36,813 bases of DNA from Cognataquiflexum nitidum (GTDB lineage: Bacteria > Bacteroidota > Bacteroidia > Cytophagales > Cyclobacteriaceae). Shown here piece after piece: positions 17,500-25,398 of the stretch. The stretch spans positions 1 to 36,813 of the forward strand of contig NZ_JAKZAM010000039.1 of NCBI RefSeq assembly GCF_022538055.1, written 5' to 3'. The stretch's first letter is position 1; every line of letters starts with the position of its first letter. Under the pieces are notes generated by a model. The model saw nothing but the letters and a program-made list of their open reading frames with translations, made no database searches and was not told the origin of the DNA. Position numbers and translations under genes: made by a program.

Positions 17500-18282
17500 A
17501 TGAAAAAGACGACTAACAACGTTTCAAGAAGAACTTTTATAAGCCACAGCTCCAAAGCCACTTTTGCCCTGGGAATCGGGAGCACATTGATAGGCTCTGC
17601 ATTTTTGACCGCATGCGGCGGAGAAGGTGAAGAAAAGGAAGAAGCATCCATTTTGCTCAGTACGGGTTTTGAACAAGCTCCATTAGGGTATGATTATACT
17701 GCTCTTGAGCCCCATATCGATGCCATGACCATGGAAATCCACTATTCGAAACATGCCGCTGCTTATGCCAAAAACCTTGGTGAAGCCGCTGCTGAGGAAA
17801 GTGTGGATGTCAGCAAACCACTTGAGGAAGTGATGATGAATATCTCCAAGTATTCTACCAAAATGAGAAACAACGGTGGAGGGCATTATAACCACGAGCT
17901 ATATTGGAAAATCATGTCTCCGACAGGTGGTGGAGAACCGGTCGGCGACTTGTCTGAAGCTATCAACGGTGCTTTCGGAAGTTTTGCAGATTTCAAAACC
18001 AAATTTGAAGATGCAGGTAAGAGCAGATTCGGTTCAGGATGGGCATGGTTGGTTTTAGACAAAAACAACCTGCTTCAGATCGGAAGTACTCCAAATCAGG
18101 ACAATCCACTCATGGACGTTTCTGATTTTCAAGGAATTCCTTTGGTAGGAGTGGATGTGTGGGAGCATGCTTATTACCTCAATTATCAAAACAGAAGACC
18201 CGACTACCTTACGGCATTCTGGAATGTGATAGACTGGAAAGCTGTCAGTGACCGTTACAACACGATCGTGAAAGGAGCTTAA
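17500..18282 (+). CDS. Exported lipoprotein superoxide dismutase, Mn-type
   Basis: The 260-residue protein disproportionates superoxide. The N-terminus combines a Tat-like twin arginine (SRRTFI, Arg10-Arg11) with a lipobox (LTAC, Cys39), so a folded, metal-loaded enzyme is probably exported and lipid-anchored outside the cytoplasm. The catalytic domain keeps the metal ligands: His in MEIHYSKH, His in GGGHYNHELYW, Asp and His in DVWEHAYY, plus the second-sphere Tyr of AAAY. The NNGGGH context and TPNQDNPLM glutamine are typical of Mn rather than Fe enzymes, although cambialistic members exist. KHHxxY of classical enzymes is KHAAAY here. A strong terminator follows; the gene is monocistronic. 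Confidence 0.95.
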   Translation: MKKTTNNVSRRTFISHSSKATFALGIGSTLIGSAFLTACGGEGEEKEEASILLSTGFEQAPLGYDYTALEPHIDAMTMEIHYSKHAAAYAKNLGEAAAEESVDVSKPLEEVMMNISKYSTKMRNNGGGHYNHELYWKIMSPTGGGEPVGDLSEAINGAFGSFADFKTKFEDAGKSRFGSGWAWLVLDKNNLLQIGSTPNQDNPLMDVSDFQGIPLVGVDVWEHAYYLNYQNRRPDYLTAFWNVIDWKAVSDRYNTIVKGA

Positions 18283-18307
18283 GAATACATCCACATTTTA
18301 ATATAGG

Positions 18308-18340
18308 AAACGGGGTTTTACGACCCCGTTTTTTTATTTT
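18308..18340 (+). terminator. Rho-independent terminator of the superoxide dismutase gene
   Basis: The stem AAACGGGGT / ACCCCGTTT with a 6-nt loop (TTTACG) runs directly into TTTTTATTTT on the plus strand, 25 bp after the stop codon. Confidence 0.92.
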
Positions 18341-18366
18341 GCAGCCTTCTAATCAAAAACACCACC

Positions 18367-18831
18367 ATGCAAGATCCCAAAAGCCTCACTTCTGTCGCAG
18401 CTTTCCATCAGACATTCAAACACCCGATTTTGCCCGAGCCACAAATTCCCGACGCCAAGCGCTGTAAGTTACGGGTTTCTCTTATTGCCGAGGAATTGAA
18501 AGAACTTGAAGAAGGCATCAAAAACCAAGATATTGTAGAAATTGCTGATGCACTTTGTGACATCCAATATGTGTTGTCAGGGGCTATTTTGGAATTTGGA
18601 TTGGCAGACAAATTCAAGGATTTGTTTGACGAAGTCCAGCGGTCCAACATGAGCAAAGCCTGCAAAACAGTAACCGAGGCAGAACAAACTGTCACCCATT
18701 ACCAAAACCAAGGCGTAGATTGTCATTATGAAAGAGAAGGCGAGCTTTACTTAGTATATAGAAAGGAAGACCGAAAAACACTGAAATCTATCAATTATTC
18801 GCCTGCTGATCTAAAAGGAATAATTGGTTAG
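18367..18831 (+). CDS. MazG/PRA-PH-like nucleotide pyrophosphohydrolase
   Basis: This 154-residue cytoplasmic protein has the all-alpha NTP pyrophosphohydrolase core. The magnesium-binding helices are EELKELEEGIKNQD (ExxE) and EIADALCDIQYVLSGA (ExxD), as in MazG and phosphoribosyl-ATP pyrophosphohydrolase relatives. It lacks HisE context and no histidine genes are near, so a house-cleaning nucleotide hydrolase is more likely than HisE. The C-terminal ~50 residues (VTHYQNQGVDCHYEREGELYLVYRKEDRK) form an extra domain, seen in Bacteroidetes homologues as far as I recall. It follows the superoxide dismutase terminator and so should have its own promoter. Confidence 0.85.
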   Translation: MQDPKSLTSVAAFHQTFKHPILPEPQIPDAKRCKLRVSLIAEELKELEEGIKNQDIVEIADALCDIQYVLSGAILEFGLADKFKDLFDEVQRSNMSKACKTVTEAEQTVTHYQNQGVDCHYEREGELYLVYRKEDRKTLKSINYSPADLKGIIG

Positions 18832-19030
18832 GGTTTTGGTCATAAAAAGTTAATTCTCCTTAATTTACTAAAACAAACTGTTAAATATTCGGAAATACGG
18901 CCAAGATTGGCGTAATTGTAACAGATTAAAATTTTATTTTCCTGCTATTTTGCTGTTGAATTTAATTTTCGTCACCCAAGCCGGCAGAATTGCTGAATAA
19001 AAAAATCACAACTGAATTACTAATCTAAGT

Positions 19031-20149
19031 ATGAATACATCCTTAAAGTTTCTTGATTCAGGAAACTCCCTGTTTTTTGTTACCATCAAAAAACGCGTAG
19101 ATGAATATTTCAAAGCAAACAACATTTCCAAATATGCCAATACAGCAATGGTTTTCAAAACCATCGTTTATCTAACCTCATTTGTAGGTTTATATTTCTT
19201 GATTTTGTTTGAGGTATTCCCAATTGTTGTCTCACTTTTTCTGGCGATTGCTCTTGGCATGAACATGGCCTTTATCGGTTTCAACGTCTGCCATGATGCC
19301 CTCCACGGATCCTATTCCAAAAATCCCTATGTAAATAAATCCCTTGGCTTCATTTTCAATATCATTGGTGCCAATGTGTATGTATGGAACATAACCCATA
19401 ACAAAGTCCACCATACCTATACCAACATCATCGGTCATGACGGAGACTTGGACGTTGCTCCGGGTTTGGTCAGGGTTTCTCCTGAAGAACCTCTCAAAGC
19501 CATCCACAAATACCAGCATATTTATGCCTTTGCTTTGTATTCTCTGGCTTCTTTGTCTTGGTTTTTCAGAAAAGACTACGTGAAGTTTTTTCAGAAAAAT
19601 ATTGGCTCACATGTCAACAAGCATCCTAAAATCGAATATTTCAACCTGTTCTTTTATAAGTTAGTCTATTACTCCCTATTCATTATCATCCCCTTGGCCG
19701 TTATGGACATTACTTGGTGGCAGTTTATGATTGGTTTTTTGATGATGAATTTTGCTGAAGGCCTTGTATTAGGTTTGGTGTTCCAATTGGCGCATTTGGT
19801 GGAAGATACCGAAATGCCAAATCCGCAAGGTGATGAAAACATTGAAGAAACCTGGGCAGCCCATCAAATGAGGACAACAGCCAATTTTGCAAGAAAAAAT
19901 CCAGTTGTCAATTTTCTCTGTGGCGGATTGAACCTACAAGTGGAACACCACCTATTCCCAAAAATCTGCCATATCCATTATGTGGAAATATCAGAAATCG
20001 TCAAAGAAACTGCTGAAGAATTTGGCTTACCTTATAATGAAAATGCCACCTTTGCTTCTGCGCTCAAATCTCACTATGATTTCTTAAAAGCTGCCGGAAG
20101 GGTTTCTGAAAAAGTGATTGTATCAGAGAAAATTGAAGTAATGGCTTAG
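19031..20149 (+). CDS. Membrane fatty acid desaturase (acyl-CoA/lipid desaturase)
   Basis: The 372-residue membrane di-iron desaturase inserts double bonds in acyl chains. The three histidine boxes are present: HDALH (FNVCHDALHGSYS), HNKVHH (THNKVHHTYTN) and QVEHH (LQVEHHLFPKICH). Hydrophobic pairs near 45-90 and 200-265 form the membrane part. The QxxHH last box places it in the front-end/linoleoyl-CoA-desaturase-like group, common in Bacteroidetes for membrane fluidity. Its regiospecificity cannot be told. A 200-bp upstream gap should contain the promoter, but I see no convincing consensus. A strong terminator follows. Confidence 0.95.
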   Translation: MNTSLKFLDSGNSLFFVTIKKRVDEYFKANNISKYANTAMVFKTIVYLTSFVGLYFLILFEVFPIVVSLFLAIALGMNMAFIGFNVCHDALHGSYSKNPYVNKSLGFIFNIIGANVYVWNITHNKVHHTYTNIIGHDGDLDVAPGLVRVSPEEPLKAIHKYQHIYAFALYSLASLSWFFRKDYVKFFQKNIGSHVNKHPKIEYFNLFFYKLVYYSLFIIIPLAVMDITWWQFMIGFLMMNFAEGLVLGLVFQLAHLVEDTEMPNPQGDENIEETWAAHQMRTTANFARKNPVVNFLCGGLNLQVEHHLFPKICHIHYVEISEIVKETAEEFGLPYNENATFASALKSHYDFLKAAGRVSEKVIVSEKIEVMA

Positions 20150-20172
20150 AAGGTAAATTCTAAATTGATCCC

Positions 20173-20213
20173 AAAAAAATCCCGGTTAGGTGTACCTGAC
20201 CGGGATTTTTTTT
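20173..20213 (+). terminator. Rho-independent terminator of the desaturase gene
   Basis: Left arm 20173-20191 (A-run, then ATCCCGGTTAGGT) pairs with 20194-20212 (ACCTGACCGGGAT, then T-run) with a single G-T wobble. The poly-A/poly-T flanks make it likely to work in both directions. Confidence 0.92.
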
Positions 20214-20563
20214 GAAAGGTTGGTCAACCAAAGTTCTTCATCGCATGATGAGAAGCGGAAGCTAAAAAAGCCAATAATATTACCTTGTTCCTACTGCCAA
20301 AAAATATCCAAGGGCTTTAAAAGAAAAATGAAAATTAATGTAGTGGCTTGTTCAAAAAGAATATAAAATACTAAATAACCCGATTAATAGTGTAGATAAT
20401 TCTCGCATATCTAACCAAATAGAAATAATCTATAGACTTTGAAAGATTACACACGAAAAAAATTTAGTTAATTGAAATCTTTTTTTAATGTATCCCCGTT
20501 CTATTGCTTAGGTATTTCCGAGACTAATTTCCTAAAAATAACTTTCATTTAATCCTGAAACTT
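20214..20563. other. Intergenic stretch with a possible gene-end remnant
   Basis: I see no intact gene. On the minus strand 20284-20224 reads (with a stop) LAFLASASHHAMKNFG, which resembles the C-terminus of the GMC oxidoreductase ending at 21382 (MAFAARAAHHAMN). The two share the 14 bases TTCATCGCATGATG. It could be a remnant or a fragment of a dispersed intergenic repeat. The rest is AT-rich and should include the promoter of the next gene. Confidence 0.35.
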
Positions 20564-21396
20564 ATGAAAATCAGACTTGTTTTTCTTATCCCTTTTCTGA
20601 TGTCCTTGGTTTTGGTACCCACATTATCTCATGCACAGTTTGAGTTTGGTCTTGGATACCTTAATTCGGCTCCTCGCGGTGCGATGAGTAATTTTATCAA
20701 TCAGGCAGGGCATGGAGTATCGGCAGATGTGGCTTACCGCATACCAAGTACCAACCTTAGTTTAGGGGTTCAATTTGCCAGCTCAACCTATGGCTACGAA
20801 AAGCGTGAAGAAAGTTACCGCTTCAATAATGGCTACGAAGGAAATGTGAACGTAGAGATATATAATATTTTTAGCAACAACAGTGCTTACATAAAGTACG
20901 ATATTTTAAAGGAGGCTTTCGCACAGCCTTACCTGTTTTTTGGAGGCGGATATAGCTCTATATCTCCACTGAATTGTCAATTATTGATCCTAGAGAAGAA
21001 TTTACTTCAGATTGTCCAAAACCCTTAGAATCCTCGACATTAGTCAGTGATCGGACCTCCTATCTTCTCTTAGGTGGCGGGTTTAGGTTTGATCTAAGCT
21101 ATCCTTTCAAATCCATAGAAAGACGAAAATTTCTCCTCGACATCCGTCTTAACCATTTGAATGGTGGGGAAGTGTGGTACATGAGTCTGAATGAACCTAT
21201 TATCAACAACACACCAGTGAGAGGAGAAAATGTGTCTTTTGATTTCGCAAGTGCTGCTCAACCTGATATCATCCATCAATACCACGCAGGCTCTTCTTAC
21301 CGGACACGAATGCAATTTATAACCTTTAATGCAGGGCTATTTTATGTTTTTGGAAATAAAAAAGGGAGTAGATCCCCTATTCTAGATTATTGGTAA
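20564..21396 (+). pseudogene. Frameshifted outer-membrane beta-barrel protein
   Basis: The first frame (20564-21028) starts with a signal peptide (MKIRLVFLIPFLMSLVLVPTLSHAQ) and beta-strand-rich sequence (FEFGLGYLNSAPRG... YLFFGGGYSSI). It then degenerates and stops. The second frame, open to 21396, continues the same kind of sequence (STELSIIDPREEF... YLLLGGGFRFDLSYPF... FNAGLFYVFG), ending with a barrel-like last strand. The switch lies at about 20958-20964. Removing one TA from the CTCTATATCTCC run restores a single frame reading YSSISTELSIIDP, so a 2-bp duplication (or a 1-bp loss) explains it. The intact product would have about 276 residues, like the small porin-family barrels of Bacteroidetes. 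It may be a true pseudogene or a sequencing error. Its 3' end overlaps the convergent oxidoreductase gene by 15 bp. Confidence 0.85.
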
Positions 21397-23091
21397 ATTC
21401 ATCGCATGATGTGCAGCTCTAGCAGCAAAAGCCATGTAAGTCAATGATGGATTTTGTGTTGAAGTGGAAGTCATCGAAGCGCCGTCTGTTACATAGACAT
21501 TAGGAACGGCATGGAGTTGATGGTTGCCATTGAGCAGAGAAGTTTTTGGATCTTTTCCCATTCTTACCCCACCCATTTCGTGGATATCCAATCCGGGAGC
21601 ACGCTTGTCGTCACGTGTTTTGATATTGGTGAAGCCTGCCTTTTCAAACATCTCTGTCATCTGCTCCAAGTAATCCTTGATCATTTTCTCATCATTGTCA
21701 TCGTAATCAACATTGATTTTCAACTGAGGCATACCAAAAGGATCTTTCTGATTTGGATCCAAAGCTACATAATTGCTTTCCTTGGGAATAGTTTCCCCCA
21801 TCATGTGTGACCCAATATTCCAAGGTCCATATTTATCAGGATTGAGTAGGTTTTCTTTCAGTTCCATGCCGATACCGTTTTGATCAGCATAAGAACCCCT
21901 GTTGGCCCCGAATCCAGCAGCATAACCACGCAAGAAATCTGTTTCCTGTTTTTTAAGATTCCTGAATCGTGGAAAATAACCTGAAGTAGGCCTTCCGCCT
22001 TGGGTGGTATATTCCAAGTGACCTTCATATTGGGCGGAGATTCCTGCCCTATAATTATGGAAAGCAACATATTTACCTAATAGACCGCTGTCATTGCCAA
22101 GCCCGTTTGGAAAACGGTTTGACGTAGAATTCAGCAAAATGAGGTTGGTATTCAATGCTGCAGCATTTACAAAAATGACATCGGCATAATATTCCTCCAT
22201 TTCTTTAGTATGGGCATCGATGACCCTTACACCTGTTGCTATGCCTTTTTCTTCATCATAAATGATGGAATGTACTACCGCATCAGTCCGTAAAGTCATG
22301 TTTCCGGTTTTTTCTGCCCAAGGGATGGTAGATGAATTGGCCGAGAAATACCCTCCAAAAGGACAGCCTCGCTGACAGAGATTTCTGCTTTGACATTTTG
22401 CTCTTCCCTGCTGCGCGTAATAGTCAAAATTACCGGTGATGTGGGCACAGCGTGCCAAAATCATGTGGCGCTCATCTCCATAATGCTCTTTAAGTTTGCC
22501 TTGAAAATATTCCTCCACAACGTTCAGCGGAAAACCCGGCAAAAATTCACCATCCGGTAAACTTGCCAATCCGTCTTTATTACCCGAAACTCCCGCAAAC
22601 TTTTCAACATGGCTGTACCAAGGTGCGATGTCCCTGTACCTGATCGGCCAGTCAACCGCAAAACCGTCTCTTGCCGGACCTTCAAAATCAAAGTCCGACC
22701 ATCTTTGGACCTGTCTTGCCCATAGCAATGACTTGCCTCCTACCTGATACCCTCTGATCCAGTCAAAAGGCTTCTCCTGCACATAGGGGTGCTCGTTGTC
22801 TTTGACAAAAAAGTGGGCTGCATCTTCCCTGAAAGCATAACAGCGGCTGACGATAGGGTTTTCTTTTTGGATTTCTTGGGTGAGCTGTCCCCGGTGTTCA
22901 AACTCGTATGGAAGCATGCTTGTGGTAGGATAATCTTTGATATGCTTGACATCCCGGCCTCTTTCGATCACAAGAGTTTTGACACCATGCTCGGTAAGCT
23001 CCTTTGCTGCCCAACTCCCCGATAAACCAGAGCCAATGACTATGGCCTGGAAAGTTCTTTCTTTTACTGCGTCTATATTGAAATTAGCCAT
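21382..23091 (-). CDS. GMC family oxidoreductase (FAD sugar/alcohol dehydrogenase)
   Basis: The 569-residue flavoprotein belongs to the glucose-methanol-choline family. The FAD-binding GxGxxG is G20-S-G22-L-S-G25 in AIVIGSGLSGSWAAKEL. A cysteine cluster (CQSRNLCQRGCPFGGYFS) is typical of the bacterial membrane-complex members. The C-terminal catalytic region contains HEMGGVRMG and TSTSTQNPSLTYMAFAARAAHHA, with the active-site His and Asn. No signal peptide is evident; such proteins often travel with a Tat-carrying partner. The gene overlaps by 8 bp with the upstream subunit-3-like gene, so the two products probably form a complex that oxidises a sugar or glycoside in the periplasm. The natural substrate is unknown. 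Confidence 0.94.
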   Translation of the reverse strand: MANFNIDAVKERTFQAIVIGSGLSGSWAAKELTEHGVKTLVIERGRDVKHIKDYPTTSMLPYEFEHRGQLTQEIQKENPIVSRCYAFREDAAHFFVKDNEHPYVQEKPFDWIRGYQVGGKSLLWARQVQRWSDFDFEGPARDGFAVDWPIRYRDIAPWYSHVEKFAGVSGNKDGLASLPDGEFLPGFPLNVVEEYFQGKLKEHYGDERHMILARCAHITGNFDYYAQQGRAKCQSRNLCQRGCPFGGYFSANSSTIPWAEKTGNMTLRTDAVVHSIIYDEEKGIATGVRVIDAHTKEMEEYYADVIFVNAAALNTNLILLNSTSNRFPNGLGNDSGLLGKYVAFHNYRAGISAQYEGHLEYTTQGGRPTSGYFPRFRNLKKQETDFLRGYAAGFGANRGSYADQNGIGMELKENLLNPDKYGPWNIGSHMMGETIPKESNYVALDPNQKDPFGMPQLKINVDYDDNDEKMIKDYLEQMTEMFEKAGFTNIKTRDDKRAPGLDIHEMGGVRMGKDPKTSLLNGNHQLHAVPNVYVTDGASMTSTSTQNPSLTYMAFAARAAHHAMNLPII

Positions 23092-23659
23092 TGATTCTTT
23101 CGTGTTTGAGGTCTGAGATTAATACTGCACCCTGATAATCCCCCGGAATCAGGGAATAGGGTTTTACTTGGGTTTGGATGTATTCCGACATCATAAATCC
23201 CTGTATGGTAAAGCGCTTGGCCATTGCGATAAACTCTTTGGTGGCTTTCTGAGGATCTTCGGGTTTTGCATCAGTAGCAACCTCAACTTCCAAAGCGGCT
23301 TTCACCACCGCTTTACGGCCTGCCTGGTCCAATTTTGAAAAGGCACTTCCTCCTGATTTTTTGCTAAAATCTTCAAATCCCTGCAATCCCTGCATAAAGG
23401 ATTTATGACCCCCTGCATCAATACAATCATTTACCATGACAAGGATAAAGTCTTGTACTTCTATTTCCGCAGCACTTTTGATATCTCCACCAGGGATGAT
23501 TGTTCCTGCAATCTCTTTCAATAGCTGTTGGAGCGAAGGCGTGATTTGGAGATTTTGGTAGGCGGAGAGGATGTCTTCCTTGGAGAAATCACAGGACGGC
23601 ACCAACACCAAACCACCGGTAATCAAGGCAAGGCTCCGGAGGGCGTCTCTTCTTTTCAT
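23084..23659 (-). CDS. Gluconate 2-dehydrogenase subunit 3-like Tat lipoprotein
   Basis: The 191-residue protein has the Tat-like start MKRRDALRSLALITGG followed by a lipobox (VPSC, Cys23), so it is probably exported folded and lipid-anchored. The mature helical domain (LLKEIAGTIIPGGDIKSAAEIEVQDFILVMVNDC... FTIQGFMMSEYIQTQVKPY) matches the gluconate 2-dehydrogenase subunit 3 family, with the characteristic IIPGG and late GFMMSE patterns. These small subunits escort and anchor the flavin subunit encoded immediately downstream, with an 8-bp overlap that suggests translational coupling. About 160 bp upstream are free for a promoter. Confidence 0.92.
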   Translation of the reverse strand: MKRRDALRSLALITGGLVLVPSCDFSKEDILSAYQNLQITPSLQQLLKEIAGTIIPGGDIKSAAEIEVQDFILVMVNDCIDAGGHKSFMQGLQGFEDFSKKSGGSAFSKLDQAGRKAVVKAALEVEVATDAKPEDPQKATKEFIAMAKRFTIQGFMMSEYIQTQVKPYSLIPGDYQGAVLISDLKHERING

Positions 23660-23823
23660 GGTAAGGTCATTAGGGTTGAATTATTATCAAGGTAAAAAGG
23701 TAAAACGATTTAGGGAAATTTCATAACCCTTTTATGCAAAGGGAATGAGGACAAAAGGGATTAATAAAATTTGATTTAAAATTGGGAGAGGTCCTAAACA
23801 TATTTAACCGAGGAAACGTGGAT

Positions 23824-24195
23824 TTAAAAATTATTTAGCACTCTTTTGATTTCAACTCTTGGTGTACCAAAATTTATCAATAAGCCAAAATTCATGTCGC
23901 AGGCTTTGAGGTAATTTAGTATTTGGGCCAGGTGGATGTCCTCCAATGCTTTAGTAGCTTTTAATTCCAAAATAATTTTATTTTCAACTAATAAATCTGC
24001 AAAATATTCTCCCACTACCTTATCCTCATAAAAGACCTCCAAGGGATATTGTTGCTTGACATTCAACCCACTTTTTGTCAATTCATAGAATAAGGCATTT
24101 TGATAAATTTTTTCCAAGAAACCATTTCCCAAGGTGTTTGAAACTTTGAAGGATTTTCCGATTATCTCCTTCGTGATTAAATTGATATCGTCCAT
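23824..24195 (-). CDS. GxxExxY family protein (PD-(D/E)XK-like)
   Basis: The 123-residue protein carries the family signature GFLEKIY within LGNGFLEKIYQNALFYEL, and FADLLVENKIILELKATKAL, whose Asp, Glu and Lys resemble a PD-(D/E)XK nuclease core. The ending FGLLINFGTPRVEIKRVLNNF is also typical. The biochemical role of the family is unsettled, although a nuclease fold is accepted. In many Bacteroidetes such genes sit alone near repeats; here it lies about 85 bp from the start of the repeat array. The stand-alone gene has no clear operon partner. Confidence 0.92.
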   Translation of the reverse strand: MDDINLITKEIIGKSFKVSNTLGNGFLEKIYQNALFYELTKSGLNVKQQYPLEVFYEDKVVGEYFADLLVENKIILELKATKALEDIHLAQILNYLKACDMNFGLLINFGTPRVEIKRVLNNF

Positions 24196-24280
24196 TTTAC
24201 CAAAATTTTTGTGAGATTAAAAATATCAAACAAATTCAAATTGATTATGAAATTAGTCGACTAATGTCGTTTAGGAAAAA

Positions 24281-25390
24281 AATTAAACCACAGATGGACA
24301 CAGATGCTTGACCAAATTTATCCTTCTGCAATCCAAAAAGTTATATCATACAAGTCAAGAAAGAAAAATGAATGTTACGGTTGATTTTTTTTAATCTGTG
24401 TTCATCTGTAAAATCTGTGGTGAAGCAAAAGTTTTTACCACAGATGGACGCAGATGGACACAGATGCCTTACATAATCTACAATTCATGGATTCAGTCAC
24501 TTTCCGCTTACAATCCTCTAAAGGATAAAGAAAAAATTAATGAGGTTATTTTTTATCTGTGCTCATCTGTGAAATCTGTGGTGAAGCAAAAGTTTTTACC
24601 ACAGATGGACGCAGATGGACACAGATGCCTTACATAATCTACAATTCATGGATTCAGTCACTTTCCGCTTACAATCCTCTAAAGGATAAAGAAAAAATTA
24701 ATGAGGTTATTTTTTATCTGTGTTCATCTGTGAATATCTGTGGTGAAGCAAAAGTTTTTACCACAGATGGACACAGATTTGCACAGATATTTGGAATTCT
24801 TTATCTATTCAATTATTGCACGATTCATAAGCTCAAAAGGGATATTGAAAAAACTTTGAGGTTATTTTTTATCAGTGTTCATCTGTAAAATCTGTGGTGA
24901 AGCAAAAGTTTTTACCACAGATGGACGCAGATGGACACAGATATTTGGAATACTTTATCCTTTATCTAGTCAATTATTGCACTATTAATAAGCTCAAAAG
25001 GGATATTGAAAAAACTTTGAGGTTATTTTTTATCTGTGCTCATCTGTGAATATCTGTGGTGAAGCAAAAGTTTTTACCACAGATGGACACAGATTTGCAC
25101 AAATATTTGGAATACTTTATCCTTTCTCTATTCAATTATTGTACGATTCATAAGCTCAAAAGGGATATTGAAAAAGCTTTTAGGTTATTTTTTATCTGTG
25201 CTCATTTGTGAATATCTGTGGTGAAGCAAAAGTTTTTACCACAGATGGACACAGATTTGCACAAATATTTGGAATACTTTATCCTTTCTCTATTCAATTA
25301 TTGCACGATTCATAAGCTCAAAAGGGATATTGAAAAAGCTTTGAGGTTATTTTTTATCTGTGCTCATTTGTGAATATCTGTGGTTGAAAA
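24281..25390. repeat. Palindromic repeat family B array, ~162-bp period
   Basis: The phrase TGAAGCAAAAGTTTTTACCACAG starts at 24421, 24582, 24744, 24898, 25060 and 25222, with periods of 161, 162, 154, 162 and 162 bp; partial units flank it on both sides. Each unit has a left arm with ACAGATGGAC repeated about every 10 bp and a right arm ATCTGTG...CATCTGTGAAATCTGTGGT, near reverse complements around an ~85-bp spacer. Two spacer types exist: one with CTTACATAATCTACAATTC (first two full units) and one with TTGGAATxCTTTATC (the rest). The arms are related in design to family A. The conserved spacers and long period rule out CRISPR. Open frames in it are artefacts. Confidence 0.93.
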
Positions 25391-25398
25391 TAATACCC

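Noticed and set aside
24398..24888. Two plus-strand ORFs (79 and 109 codons) in the repeat array
   Set aside because: They merely read through repeat units and repeat the same peptide twice.
24281..25390. CRISPR array
   Set aside because: The period is about 162 bp, the repeat arms are long and palindromic, and spacers are conserved in two types rather than unique; no cas genes are near.
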